A stretch of 64,000 nt of DNA from Phytophthora colocasiae (GCA_018806915.1 JAGKQI010000078.1:186001-250000), one strand, 5' to 3'. Positions 29,708 to 41,053 are shown, counted from the stretch's first letter. Made by a program: numbers and translations. The notes: generated from the sequence alone by a model not told the origin.

Positions 29708-32611
29708 ATGGAGATCTTTTTAATGAAACGTCACAACTGGATCCGTCAAATAATGCGCAGGCGTCCTAGTGCTCAATCCGCTGTGTCGTCCATCGATGAT
29801 GCAACTTCACTCAAAGGAAATATATCTGCTGACAAGAGGAAGCGGTTGAGAGGTTCCAGTCGATCGAGCGTTTTCATTCCCGTGTTGAGTCTCTTCATCC
29901 TGTTGACTGGGGTGCTGCTACTGAGATTACCGTGGTTCAGCAGTGCTAACGATGGTACTTCCTTGTCGGAGAAGGAAAAAGTTGCAGTCTTCATGGACTG
30001 GTTCCGATCTGCAGGTGGTTCTGTCAATGATAAAATTGCAATTGAGACGTTTCCAGAAATGGGCCGAGGTGGGTTTATCCAATTGATTGAAAGACTAATT
30101 GGGAAACTAAAAGTGGTGAAATGAAGGTATTGTTGCGTTACAGGCGGTGAAGGAGAACGATAAGTTGCTGTTTGTACCAAAGAACATTATCATGTGAGCG
30201 TTTAACATATTTTCAGCGGGGGTTTGCCACTGACACTGTGTTACAGCTGTTATGATACAATTGCACAGGAATGGAAATCGGAACCGAAGTTGCGAAACAA
30301 ATTCGCAAAACTGGAAAGCGATCAAGAAGAACTTCTGACAGCTTTTCTGATACTTGAGCAAACAAAAGGACAGGCATCTCAATGGGCTCCTTACTTGCAA
30401 CTGTTGCCGTCCTTTTCCTCCCGAAATGAAGTCACTTCGCCACTACTGTTCGAAACTGAAAAGGATATTGAAGCTTTGCAGGATGAACGCATGATCCAGT
30501 CTACCAAAGCGGAGCGACAAAGAGCTATTAAGGCTCACAGTCGATTCAAACGCCTCTTTCACTCACTGGTTGACAGCGATTTGTTGGTCTTGCCTCGCTA
30601 TCTCTGGGCTCGCTTCCTCGTAAATTCAAGAGCTTTTTCGATCCGAGGCCAGCGAGTATTGGTGCCATTTGGAGATATCTTCAACGGGGAACCAGATAAT
30701 GAAGTTCGTCAGCACGACAACGGACAACGGTTTCTCCAATTCCACGAGCTCCAGGAAGAGGGCATGACGATCCGAGCTGACCGAGACACACCGAGTAAAG
30801 AACAGCTTTTTGAAGACTACGGAGACAACAGCAACTATGTGTATTTCCTGCACCATGGGTTCCTCATGAGTGATAAAGGTTTCGACTGTGCAAGTGTTCG
30901 TCTTCCATCTCTAGCTGATGTGGGTGATCAGAGCGATATGTTGGCAGCTAAATCTCAAGTTCTATCCCGTATTCGAGTCGAAGATGCCCCTTTAGTGTGT
31001 ATTTCTCCCAATGGAAAACCGGAAGACTCGGGGTTGGTGCGTATTTACACGGCAGTGTTCAACATGGGAGTGGAACAGATTACAGTGTGCAACAATGCCG
31101 AATCTTTCTCCGAGTGTTTTCCAGCTGATGTCATTTCAGATTTTGATGCTGAACCTGGGTATGAAGAGATATCACTGCTGCTTAGTTCGGTCAGTCGGCA
31201 ACAAAAGCGATATCCGACAACACTTGAGGAGGATCTTGCCATTCTTCATGGACTTTCGGAGCTTGGAAGTAAGAGACATGCTGTGGTGTTCCGGATCAGT
31301 CGAAAGCGGATTCTGCATGAAGCTCAGACGAATTTGGAAAAACAGTTAAAGCTCCTCGAAGAAGAAGACAAAACGAAGTTGAATGAAGATCCGATTGAGC
31401 TTGTAGTTGATACACCTGACTCTGGAATCAACAAACTCGATCAATTCCAGCGATGGATATCTCGCCACCAGTTCCCGATCAATCATTTGGAACTGCGATA
31501 CATTAGTGAAGCTGTTGGTTATGGAACTTTTGCTACGAAGGGTCTATCTACAGGAGATGTGTACTTGAAAGTTCCGATTCAAGTTGTCATGAATGTCCGA
31601 TCAGCTGTAAAGTCCCGTTGGGTAAGTGAATTGATGTTGAGACTTCAAAAGCATCGAGCGGATATCCATCGAGAGGAGATGCTGCTACTTCTTCACTTGC
31701 TAGAGGAGAAGTTTGGTCCAAACTATCTTCAATCACACTGGAAGCCATACCTGGATATGCTGCCCGTTTTGGATGAGTTTAATACTTTAGGCTCACCTCT
31801 ATTCTATGATGAAGACGGTGAGCAACTGAAAATGCTGGGAGGAACAGATCTGCTGTCACTTGTTATGAACTACCGGAATCGAGTCGCTCAGTCCTATTCT
31901 ACTCTCTCTGCTCATCTTAAAAACGATGAATGGTTGACCGAAAGACGTTTTCGATGGGCCAATGCCATCCTGGACTCGCGCAGTATTTGGTGGAACAGTC
32001 AGCGACATCTTGTACCACTTCTTGACATGGTTAATTGCCAGGAACTCAGCTCAGACCACAAGCCACACCATACCAAGTTGGATTCATCCGGTCGTCATGC
32101 AGTAACGAAGGCGTCCTGGAACTTTGAAGCTGGTCAAGAAATCGTCGAGAATTACGCTCAGCCGAACTACATTTACCTGCTCTACCATGGCTTCGTACTG
32201 GACTCCAACAGCCACGACTGTGCGCATTTCCACTTGGAACTCCCAGCAATAGCACGACAGCGCGCGTTTTCGATTCTTCTTCGAGATCTCGAGATTTACT
32301 CATGGACCCCGGATGTTTGTGTGACTCCAAATGACAATCAAGACGTCATGAAGTTCTCGAAAATTGCTTTTTACATATCGAATCCCAAGACGGCATTGAA
32401 ACTCCATGGGAATGCAGCAGCTTCTACACCATCGCAAGCATTTGCAGCGGCTTTGCAGCTTGTTGAAGAGCGTTTTGAACGGCTGCAATCTTCTGAAGCG
32501 AAAACCTTGTCAACAACCGATTTCAGAACAAAATCAATCCTTAAATTCCGACACCAACAACTGCAACACCTCGAGGAGCTTCGCAATGTTCTCAACAGAT
32601 TGCAAAAGTAG
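29708..32611 (+). CDS. membrane-anchored protein with two SET (SETD3/Rubisco-LSMT-like) domains
   Basis: Predicted lysine methyltransferase-type protein, about 930 residues. Exons 29708-30068, 30127-30193 and 30247-32611; introns of 58 and 53 bp. The first join restores GRGIVA, the typical start of SET domains of the SETD3/LSMT group. Residues about 54-77 form one hydrophobic membrane segment after a basic N-terminus, suggesting a type II anchor. The first SET region (about 100-350) ends with PFGDIFNGEPDNEV and YGDNSNYVYFLHHGF; the second (about 545-790) has GYGTFATKGL, PLLDMVNC, ENYAQPNYIYLLYHGF. A C-terminal substrate-binding-like part follows. Start choice is uncertain: 29708 or 29723; an earlier ATG at 29642 uses a base of the Copia LTR. 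The Copia insertion replaced everything upstream, so the native promoter is displaced. Confidence 0.82.
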
Positions 32612-32788
32612 TGTAAAACCTTCGAGTGAACAAGGACGAGCAATGGAAAATGTCGAAAAACTCCCATCTTTCGATTGCATTAAACCTTCGAGCTGTTTCT
32701 TCACTACCACGTGACTACACTGCAAACCTTGCAATAAAACTGAGTGGTAACTAAGTCAGCAAACCGTGAAGCTGCTGGCAAAAGCTGC

Positions 32789-33786
32789 TTAACCACGGAA
32801 GGTGCACGGGCGCGAGGCCTTGAAGGTCGACTTGAGGTGCTTCTCGGGGGCACGCGGAAGACGGTGCGACAGAGGGAACGAGATCTTGGAGTCGTGGAAC
32901 TGCTGCACGTTGGTCTTCTGCGTGTCCTTGGCGGCCACAATGGCAGTGCGCATGATCTGGATCGAGCGAGGACGGGCACGGTGACGGCCAGCCAGCTCCG
33001 AGTACATCTGCTCGACGGCCTTGCACAGAGTCACGTCACGGTACTCCTTGTACATGTTGTGGGTGCCGCTGCGCGAGTTGTAACGGATCCAGATGCCGTA
33101 GTTGTTAATCACACGGCGGTTCTTCTCCGTAAGCTGTAAAATACAGGATAAAAAAAGTTAGTGATAAAGTTTTTTAAGAAAAAGAAGAAAAACTCCTCGT
33201 CCTGCAGTAGTGAGTTGTTCAGGTGCTGGGTCTTACATAAAAGGTCCCCTCATTTTGGTCCACACCAAGAGCGCTAAACAACGGATCACACCGCGATCTC
33301 ACTAGCGACAAAGCGGTTTGCAAGCTGGAGTGGAGAGAGGCATGAGGGGTAGGCCAACAGTCTCTCCACTCTCGTGGCAAGCAAGCACTTATACAAAGGT
33401 CGCTAGGAGGATGGACGAGGAGAGAGTTGTTTAAAACCATTCTCCACCTCTCAATAGTGATTTTTCCATTCCTATTGAGAGGATTTTTTCACTTGAGTGG
33501 TAGCAGACGCACCTCGTTGATGTCCAGGATCTCGCCGGTGGTCTTCTTCATCTTCTTCATCTGGTGAAGGAAGTACCAGAAGCGCGACTGAGCCAGCACC
33601 GGGTTGGGGGCGAACAGCTTCATGCGGTAAGCCGGCGGGTTCGGCTCCTTCTCGGTGGGGGCCTTGCGGCCAACAACTTGGAACTGACGGATCTGAAAAT
33701 TGTTGCCAAGGTTAACACCATACATAAAGTGAGTTTAAATACTGTGTCTAAAGTTAACACCATTTGCCATTGCGACATACCGGCAT
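32789..33786 (-). CDS. RPL18A: 60S ribosomal protein eL20 (L18a)
   Basis: Large-subunit ribosomal protein, 176 residues, standard length. Exons 33781-33786 (only Met-Pro), 33513-33692 and 32789-33133, with introns of 88 and 379 bp. Exon 2 encodes IRQFQVVGRKAPTEKEPNPP and RFWYFLHQMKKMKKTTGEI; exon 3 contains NYGIWIRYNSRSGTHNMYKEYRD and HRARPRSIQIMRTA, all diagnostic. A two-codon first exon is common for ribosomal protein genes. The second intron is much longer than the 53-88 bp introns elsewhere in the window and contains two strong hairpins. An Inr-like GCTCATTCCC lies about 25 bp upstream of the ATG. Confidence 0.95.
33328..33482 (-). other. two perfect 11-bp hairpins in the long eL20 intron
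   Basis: Hairpin 1: 33328-33338 (GAGTGGAGAGA) pairs with 33361-33371. Hairpin 2: 33447-33457 (CCTCTCAATAG) pairs with 33472-33482. Both lie inside the 379 bp intron. Ribosomal protein introns often host snoRNAs, but I see no convincing C/D boxes; an H/ACA-like RNA or a small foldback insertion are possible. Confidence 0.5.
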
Positions 33787-33810
33787 GGTTCTGCTTGAGG
33801 GAGTCTTCCG

Positions 33811-33820
33811 GGGAATGAGC
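33811..33820 (-). promoter_or_regulatory. Inr-like core promoter of the eL20 gene
   Basis: Minus strand GCTCATTCCC, about 25 bases upstream of the ATG at 33786, matches the 5' half of the oomycete initiator. Confidence 0.45.
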
Positions 33821-34118
33821 AAAAGACGGCGATGGCAGGTCGGAGAGTTTACTGGCGGAGGAGAGCCCGCACATTTTCAACCAATAAGGAACGACCTCGT
33901 GTCTGATTGGCGGCTCGTATTACACAGCCGGGACAGGGATTTTAGTCCTGTTTGGTCTTGTTGTCTTGACATTTGTATTGGGTTGTGATTTAGTCTAGTC
34001 TAGAAAGGTAGTTTTCGTGAAAGATTCAAACCCGGGCTGGAGTGTTTAAACCCATGGGTATATGAATATATCCTGCGAAAATAGATAGTGAACCGACACG
34101 AGCTGTAGGGAGGAGAGC
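33821..34118. other. intergenic region
   Basis: About 300 bases upstream of eL20 and downstream of the ankyrin gene; nothing gene-like seen. A CCAAT-type motif (AACCAATAAGG) occurs at about 33879. Confidence 0.4.
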
Positions 34119-35924
34119 TCAATGAACTTCAGGCCGAATAGTCTCCGCGCTGCATTCCCACCACACTGAGAGTTCGTTTCGATGCGCCATCCGCAATTTG
34201 ATACTTCGGCACCACTCGTTGAAGCGCCAGTCACAACGTTCCACCTCGAACTCGCACCCGTGCAGATTCTCCATGTAGTTTTCCATCAACCACTGCATCA
34301 GTTCCAGTGGCAGTCGAATGATAGAGTTTCGGTGGAAAACAAAGCCCTCCGAGCGATGAGTCTTCAGGAACAGTACCACATCGAAGTGACCGCCCAGAAT
34401 CGCTTGAGTCATCGCTTCAATCGTGCAACCTTCCTCTCGATTGTCATGGAGGAATTTCACGATATCGTAGTGACCATTTGCAGCGGCTGTGTCCATGGCA
34501 TCAGTGCTGCAGCCTTCATTTCGATTCGAATGTAGCCACTTGACAACTTCGAGGTGTCCATTCTCCGCCGCCATGTCCATCGCTTTGGCCGTACAGCCCT
34601 CGCGTCTGTTTTCGTGTAGCCATTTCAACATGTCGAGATGTCCGTTGCTTGCTGCTGCGTCCATAGCTGCCGGCGTACATCCCTCGCTTCTGTTCGACTG
34701 AAGCCACTGCACAACGTGTAAATGCCCATTTTCAGCCGCAGAATCCATGGCCACATGCGTGCAGCCCTCGTCTCGGTTCTCGTGAAGCCATTTGACTACT
34801 TCCAAGTGGCCTCGACTAGCTGCAGCATTCATCGCTGCATTCGTACAGCCTTCGCTCCGGTTTCTATGTAGCCATTTCACTACTTTGAGATGCCCTTCAA
34901 GTGCAGCGCCATCCATCGCTTGTTCAGAGCAGCCTTCTGTACGGTGTTCATGTAGCCATGTAACCACATCGAGATGGCCGTACATTGCAGCGCTGTCCAT
35001 TACAGCAGCGCGGCCGTGCTTGTATCCGTTGTTGTGCATCCATTTAACCACTTTCAAGTGTCCTTTGTCTGCAGCATGCCACACCGTCGGAGTGAACGGC
35101 ACTCGCAGGTCTCGATGTAGCCATTCGACGATCTCGAGATGTCCATTCCAAGCAGCTACTTGCAACGTGTAGAAGCCCGGACCACCGATAGATTTCGAAC
35201 GCAGATACTTCAGGAAGGACAAAGCTCCAGCTTTTGCCGGTAAGTCCCAGTCGATCCAGGGCCCGACAATACCGCAGTTGTCAAGGATCCACCTAGCCAT
35301 TTCCCATTGTTTACTGGTCTGTGCACTCCACAGAGCATCCTCTGCACTAGCGTGGCAATCTTTGAACAACCACTCGACTATTTCCACGTTACCAGCAGCA
35401 GCGGCAGCTTCCATCACCTTTTTTAGGCTGTCTTTATGGGGCGGAGCATGCTCACGTAGCCATTCCACTACCTTTGAATGGTTGTTCACCAAAGCTCCAC
35501 ACATCTCTGTAGCTCCCCAGTAACCGATCTCGCGGTGGTTATCGAACAGCCACTGCAGAATACGTAGGTGTCCATTGGTAGCAGCCACAGCCACAGTCTT
35601 GGTGAGGTGTTGGTCAGGTGTGTAGGTTTCAATGAGCCATTTTACAGCTTCTAAGTCTCCAGCAGCGGTGGCCAATTCCACCGTTCGGTTGAATTGAGAC
35701 CGTCGATAAAACGGATCCATATCTTCATAAGGTTCTCGAGCAGCGACATACTGCATGAACCACAGACTTCCTGTACGTTTGTAGACCTCGTGCGCCTTCT
35801 TGCCAGCCGAGAAATCGTCTAGCAACGCGTTGATAGCGAGTAAGATATGGGGCATCTCGCCATTGAGGCAGTGACGACCCACCACGCGGACTTTAGCAAG
35901 CAGAGGCAAGGAATTCGAAACCAT
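34119..35924 (-). CDS. ankyrin-repeat protein A (601 aa)
   Basis: Single exon, ATG at 35924. An N-terminal helical region (LLAINALLDDFSAGKKAHEVYKRTG, in part) precedes about fifteen ankyrin-type repeats of roughly 27-35 residues with the pattern GHLxVVKWLHxNRxEGCTxxAMDxAAxN, typical of a large oomycete family. The repeats form a protein-binding solenoid; the partner is unknown. No signal peptide or membrane segment is apparent. The C-terminal end (FNEWCRSIKLRMAHRN) is shared with ankyrin gene C. It is the first of three same-strand paralogues. Confidence 0.9.
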   Translation of the reverse strand: MVSNSLPLLAKVRVVGRHCLNGEMPHILLAINALLDDFSAGKKAHEVYKRTGSLWFMQYVAAREPYEDMDPFYRRSQFNRTVELATAAGDLEAVKWLIETYTPDQHLTKTVAVAATNGHLRILQWLFDNHREIGYWGATEMCGALVNNHSKVVEWLREHAPPHKDSLKKVMEAAAAAGNVEIVEWLFKDCHASAEDALWSAQTSKQWEMARWILDNCGIVGPWIDWDLPAKAGALSFLKYLRSKSIGGPGFYTLQVAAWNGHLEIVEWLHRDLRVPFTPTVWHAADKGHLKVVKWMHNNGYKHGRAAVMDSAAMYGHLDVVTWLHEHRTEGCSEQAMDGAALEGHLKVVKWLHRNRSEGCTNAAMNAAASRGHLEVVKWLHENRDEGCTHVAMDSAAENGHLHVVQWLQSNRSEGCTPAAMDAAASNGHLDMLKWLHENRREGCTAKAMDMAAENGHLEVVKWLHSNRNEGCSTDAMDTAAANGHYDIVKFLHDNREEGCTIEAMTQAILGGHFDVVLFLKTHRSEGFVFHRNSIIRLPLELMQWLMENYMENLHGCEFEVERCDWRFNEWCRSIKLRMAHRNELSVWWECSAETIRPEVH

Positions 35925-36610
35925 CGATGGCTCTTTGCAGCTGGAAAATTGCGTTGTGACGGGAATGAATATCCAGGCGTTGTCACCAATTGCAGAGGAT
36001 GCAGCGACATCTCAGCCTCACCCTTCAACCCAAAAGTTGTTGAAACGCTTTACGGGACACGACTATTAAGCGAGCGAAAATCTGCATATGCTGTTTAACG
36101 TTATCTTTCGACAACTGCCTACGATAGGGTTTTCTATTACCAATTGGTCTATGTTGATCAGCCGAAATTGACAGGAGACGTCCGCCAGAAATCGAGAAGG
36201 TGAGAGAAATCTGTGAGGTATCACAGTCTGCATATTTACATAGTTCTATAACTAGCAGGCACTGGTAGTAGTTTCAAAACGACTGCCAAAGTTGCCTCTT
36301 CATCACTCTGAGAAAACACGCAATACTGTCCTCGTCCTGCTTCGTTCCTGCATTCAACGTAGCTTCCTCAGCTTAAAGGATCTGGTGATCATCTTAACGT
36401 CTTCTTCTTCTGCCACCATACTTTTCAATGCAAGAACGTTTCCGCTGTTGTGACACTTAACGAATTGTCTCCGAGTTAGGCAGCCAGTATTCCCATTCCG
36501 GAACAAACTCGATTCTCAGAAGAAGAAGTTGATTAACTACAATTCTCACAAGTGTCAACGAAAGTCCTAAGCCCCTCTGTTAGTAGTCACAACAGGATAT
36601 CTATAGACTT
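35925..36610. other. intergenic region
   Basis: About 690 bases with no supported gene; lies upstream of ankyrin gene A. CAATTTTCC near its start codon (about 35940, minus strand) resembles the 3' half of an oomycete initiator. Confidence 0.4.
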
Positions 36611-36615
36611 AATGG

Positions 36616-36835
36616 CTATTGGTCGAGTGTCTGCCTGTGAAGGAGCAGCACCATGTCAAAACGATCTTGCTTTAAAGCCTTCGCCATCGAGAGAGAAATA
36701 GATCCTTCGCAGTAGTTCTTAAGTAGCCACAGCACAACGTGCCAACGATTTTTTTTTCTGCTTTGTCCATTGTATCGGCAGTGCAGCCTTCCGTTCGATT
36801 CGCAGGTAGCCATAGCTGGTACTGCGATGACAGCG
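36616..36835 (-). pseudogene. degenerate ankyrin-repeat fragment
   Basis: A short frame contains HVVLWLLKNYCEGSISLSMA and KQDRFDMVLLLHRQ, and the bases upstream on the minus strand still resemble the EGC repeat codons of the neighbouring ankyrin genes, with frame breaks. It matches the C-terminal repeats of the family and is a remnant of a further gene copy. Confidence 0.6.
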
Positions 36836-36869
36836 AGTGGTTACTCAGTCCAATTCCTTCCGTTCGTGC

Positions 36870-37590
36870 CTTGTTGGCTCTGCGATCGTCGTCGTTGCTT
36901 TTGACTGCTGTAGCTGCTGCGATACTTCATTTTTCGAGGCTACAGAGGCCAATAAAACCACGGTCTTGGAAATTTGCGTCCTTCGCCTCCCAAAGCAAAC
37001 GCCAGTTGAGACTTCCCCATTCCAGATTACCCTTGCACGGAGATGAAAGGCTTTGGATAGGGGACCCTCTCAGCATAAATGGTGTCGATCTTATCGAGAA
37101 TCTCCCCTGCAGTGCTTCGGGCAGTTGTTCTAAATCTCTAGACCACGTCGTTGGTAAAACGCTAGCTCATCCGTAAGCCTTGTAACTCGACTCTCGTTCA
37201 CGACAATGGTAGTCAGGATATCTGGAACCACCACAAGTATGTTGATTTGTAGAGAGGGTACCTTATCCATGTTGTTGCTTTCGAATCACTCCCCTGTCGA
37301 ATACGGATCCAACTCCACTTTATCGTACATCATCCGAATGTCTTCGAGGACTTATCCTTCGTTGAGATAGCGCGCAGTGAGTTGACAGCCAGCCGTTGCC
37401 CTTCTGCGCGAGGAAGAGCTGTAGATCACCACTTGACGTCTTGATTCTTATCCGTAATGACTTCCTTCACCACTGAGATCTTCATGTCATCGTCGATAGT
37501 CACATTAAACGTGCCTCGCCAACCACAATCACACTCCAGGGAGATCGATAAACATCCCCACCACTTTAATCAAGAAAAATCATTCCTATG
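36870..37590 (-). pseudogene. Crinkler (CRN)-type effector relic
   Basis: Not an open frame, but the minus strand shows in the right order three signatures of oomycete Crinkler proteins in different frames: DLQLFLAQKGNGWL (37388-37425), the LxLFLAK-type host-translocation motif of the header domain; QINILVVVPD (about 37214-37248), the equivalent of HVLVVVP that ends the DWL region; and YAERVPYPKPFISVQG followed by a stop and SGMGKSQLAFAL (about 37000-37085), a Walker A P-loop as in CRNs with NTPase-like C-termini. Several stops and frameshifts show it is decayed. The start near 37590 and end near 36870 are estimates. Confidence 0.7.
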
Positions 37591-37821
37591 TAACTTTCCA
37601 CCCGCAAAAATGAACTCCTGTGCTGTGGCATAGTAGACGCCATCCATCCTTGTAGTGTGCAGTGCAGAATTTTACACTCATAAAATAGCGCCATTGAATT
37701 GTCGAATTCACATCAATGGGGATACCGGTATCGCGAGTGAAGATTTCAAGTGTACACTGGGTTGTCTTTTTACACACTGGTACATCCACGTACGGATGTG
37801 TTTCGTACTGTACACAAGTTC

Positions 37822-39675
37822 CTAACCTTGCGCAAGTGCATTGGCTTCGGCCATAAAAGCCTCGCGTTCGTTAGCCCCAGCTTCCACTTTGAGCCAGTGA
37901 AGGATGTAGAACTTGCCGAGTGCGTAGATGCGAAGACGATCGCGTCCGAGCTGTTCCCGGTGGTTAGCAAACAACCACATGAGGACTTCGAGATGTCCTG
38001 CAGCTGTAGCATTGACAAAAGCCTTGGCTGAGCATCCCTCCACGCGCTCGCAGTGAAGAAAGAAGATTACGTCAAAGTGACCGCCACTTGCCGCTCTATC
38101 CATTGCTGCAGCGGTGCAGCCTTCCTTTCGAGTCTTGTGAAGCCACTGCACCACGTTCAGGTGTCCATCCGCTGCAGCGTTATCCATTGCTGCAGTCGTG
38201 CAGCCTTCCTTCCGGTTTTCATGCAGCCACCGTACAACATCAATATATCCTCCAGCTGCAGCACTATCCATGGCGTTGTCAGTGCACCCTTCCGTCCTGT
38301 GTACGTGTAGCCACTTAACGACATCAAGGTGTCCATTTGTTGCTGCCAAATCCATTGCATCCGTCGAGCACCCTTCTCTCCGATTTTCATGCAACCACGA
38401 CACAACTGCTAAGTGTCCGTTCCTTGCTGCCAAGTTCATCGCTGCACACGTGCAACCCTCACACCGGTTCTCATTCAACCATTGCACAGTCTCCAAGTGG
38501 TTCGATCTGGCAGCTCCATCCATCGCTGCAGTTGTGCATCCTTCGCTTCTATTGATATGCAACCACTGCACAACTGCGAGATATCCATTTGCTGCAGCTC
38601 CGTCAATCGCTCGCTCCGTACACCCTTCCATTCTGTTCTCATGAAGCCACAAGACAATCTTTAAGTGGCCGTGCTTCGCTGCTCCATCCATAGCATCGGT
38701 AGTGCATCCTTCATCTCGATTTTCATGCAACCACTGAACGATCTCCAAATGTCCAGCGGTTGCTGCAAGATTCATCGCGTCGTTGGTACAACCTTCCTGT
38801 CGATTCTCATGTAACCACTTAACAACCTCCAGGTGTCCACTTGCTGCTGCTTTATTCATCGCACCGGGCGTTGCGTATCCTGAATGACTCTGCAACCAAC
38901 TCAACACATCCAAATGGCCTCCTGCTGCTGCGTCATCCATAGAAATAGCAGACGAACTGGAGCTGAACAAATTCGTGCGAAGCCATTCCAACACTTGCAA
39001 ATGTCCACCACTAGCTGCCAGCACCGCAGCATAAGGCGACCATTCTCCTCTCACTTCACAGAGCCACCTCACCAACTCCAACTCTCCATTCCTCGCTGCT
39101 TCCTCCAATGTCACAAAGAACATATGTGTAGGTGGTGGAGCAGTATGTTCATGCAGCCATTTAGCGACGTGCAAATGGCCGTGTTTCCCAGCGAAAAAGA
39201 GTTCTCTCGCTCCCCAGAACACAACCAGTTCCTGTCTTTGATTCTTTTCCAATAGCCACTCAAGTACATGTAATTGTCCATTTTTCGCCGCTTCTTCGAC
39301 TGCAATGGTAACTCGACAGTTTGGGAATAATTCCACGAGCCATTTCAACGCTCGCAAGTCTCCTCTTGCAGCGGATGCAGCTGCAGCTCGTGTGAATTCC
39401 CATTGGCGATAAAAGTCGTCGCTTTGCTGTTTCGCAGCGAACGGGTGGCGGACGGTAGCAGCTGCACGATGCGCCGCAATGCGGTCGAGGAGGCGCAACG
39501 AAATTCCGGCGCCGTTTGAATCCGTAGCATCGTGCGCACAGGCCGATGCAATGCTCCAGCACGCCGAGTAGTCCAGGAAGCTGCTGACGGTCGCCGTCAC
39601 GTGCTTGAGCGGCGCCAGACGAGGCTGAGCGCGACACACGACGTGGGCGGACACAAGCGGTGGCGGCGTCGCCAT
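37822..39675 (-). CDS. ankyrin-repeat protein B (617 aa)
   Basis: Single exon, ATG at 39675. The N-terminus (residues 1-100) is Ala/Arg-rich and includes VSSFLDYSACWSIASAC. At least ten consecutive repeats of the form xxNRxEGCTxxAMDxAAxxGHLxVVxWLH follow, plus more diverged repeats before them. The C-terminus (DRLRIYALGKFYILHWLK) differs from proteins A and C. Likely a protein-interaction solenoid in the cytoplasm or nucleus; the function is not predictable. Near-identical repeat units imply recent internal duplication. Confidence 0.9.
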   Translation of the reverse strand: MATPPPLVSAHVVCRAQPRLAPLKHVTATVSSFLDYSACWSIASACAHDATDSNGAGISLRLLDRIAAHRAAATVRHPFAAKQQSDDFYRQWEFTRAAAASAARGDLRALKWLVELFPNCRVTIAVEEAAKNGQLHVLEWLLEKNQRQELVVFWGARELFFAGKHGHLHVAKWLHEHTAPPPTHMFFVTLEEAARNGELELVRWLCEVRGEWSPYAAVLAASGGHLQVLEWLRTNLFSSSSSAISMDDAAAGGHLDVLSWLQSHSGYATPGAMNKAAASGHLEVVKWLHENRQEGCTNDAMNLAATAGHLEIVQWLHENRDEGCTTDAMDGAAKHGHLKIVLWLHENRMEGCTERAIDGAAANGYLAVVQWLHINRSEGCTTAAMDGAARSNHLETVQWLNENRCEGCTCAAMNLAARNGHLAVVSWLHENRREGCSTDAMDLAATNGHLDVVKWLHVHRTEGCTDNAMDSAAAGGYIDVVRWLHENRKEGCTTAAMDNAAADGHLNVVQWLHKTRKEGCTAAAMDRAASGGHFDVIFFLHCERVEGCSAKAFVNATAAGHLEVLMWLFANHREQLGRDRLRIYALGKFYILHWLKVEAGANEREAFMAEANALAQG

Positions 39676-39879
39676 AACTTAGTACAGTGTCAATGTCAAC
39701 TCGGATCAAACGTTGCAAGTGTCTTTTGCTAGTTTTGCTCGACGGAACGGAGCCGGGCGAGTTCTGATTGACGTCCTGTCTGCAAGGCGGGGCTGCTTTA
39801 GACAAAGTCTGGCAATGAAAGAGTTGGGCTCTGCAAAATTATGTCCACAACAGTCTCAGATGTTTTTACCACTATGGTA

Positions 39880-40036
39880 CAGTCTTCCCTCCCTTCATGT
39901 GCACCTCTTTTATTGAATACCCGGTTCAAATAAGTTTAGACTAGGGAATTAAAAAGGTAGCAAATCAATTCAGAATATCAGATACCTTTGAAATCACTCA
40001 ATGGTCCACCCTTCATCATAATGGGAGGGAAGACTG
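39880..40036. mobile_element. short MITE of Tc1/mariner type
   Basis: 157 bp with inverted ends CAGTCTTCCCTCCC at 39880 and its complement ending at 40036, flanked by TA on both sides. The CAGT start and TA target are typical of Tc1-like elements. No coding capacity. It sits in the roughly 500 bp spacer between ankyrin genes B and C. Confidence 0.8.
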
Positions 40037-41053
40037 TACCTTCACATTCGAAATAGAACGGTCGAAATCCAGTGCGTCAGTTTGTTCAGAGTTGCTAGAT
40101 TTTAGTGTGATTCACACGGCACTTCAATGTTACACAGGTGGCAAAATACAGCAAGCGCTGATCCTGGCGTGGACTCCGTACATTATGGCTGCTGCTCGAG
40201 GTGCAGCTCGGCAGACTCACAGACCCACCACGTGGACGCGTCGTATTCACGTGCGCGGTGCAGCTTGATCTTGGCGCACCACTCATTGAATCGCCAGTCC
40301 GACGTTGGCACTTCGAACTCGCAGCCGTCGAGATTATCTGCGTAGTGGTAGATCAGCCATTGTGCCAGTTCAAGGCAAGAGTGCCGCACGAACGTTGTGC
40401 CAAGGAACGAGAAGTTCTCAAGGCGGTGGGCGTGAAGGAACAGCACCACGTCGAAATGGGCACGCATCAATGCACGGGTCATCGCGATCGCTGTACAGCC
40501 TTCTTTACGATTCCTCTGGAGCCACCGCACAACATTCAAGTGACCAGCAGCAGCAGCTTCATTCATAGCACCAACAGTGCAGCCTTCCGTTCGATTCTCA
40601 TGAAGCCATTTGACGACATCCAAGTGGCCGTTCTTGGCGGCGTTATCCATGGCTTTATCAACGCAGCCCTCACTTCGGTTCTCATGTAACCACTTCACAA
40701 TGTCAAGATGCCCTTCGAGTGCAGCCCAGTCCATCGCCCACGTCGTACAACCTTCGCTTCTGTTAGTGTGGAGCCATTTCACAATGTCAAGATGTCCATT
40801 TCGTGAAGCCCAATCCATCGCAGATGTAGTACATCCTTCGTTTCGGTGATCGTGAAGCCATTCTACGACGGCAAGGTGACCTTCGCGGGCTGCTCCATCC
40901 ATGGCCGACGTAGTACAGATAATATCCACGTTCTCATGTAAATACTTGATAACATCCAAGCTGCCTGTTGTAGCGACATCATCCAGCGCTCGACACGAGC
41001 GACCGGCCTCGCAATTCTCGTGCAGCCACTTGACAACATCGAGATGGCCACTA

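Noticed and set aside
38053..38644. Plus-strand ORFs across ankyrin gene B
   Set aside because: Antisense shadows of the repeated WLH/EGC codons; the same appears over the other ankyrin genes.
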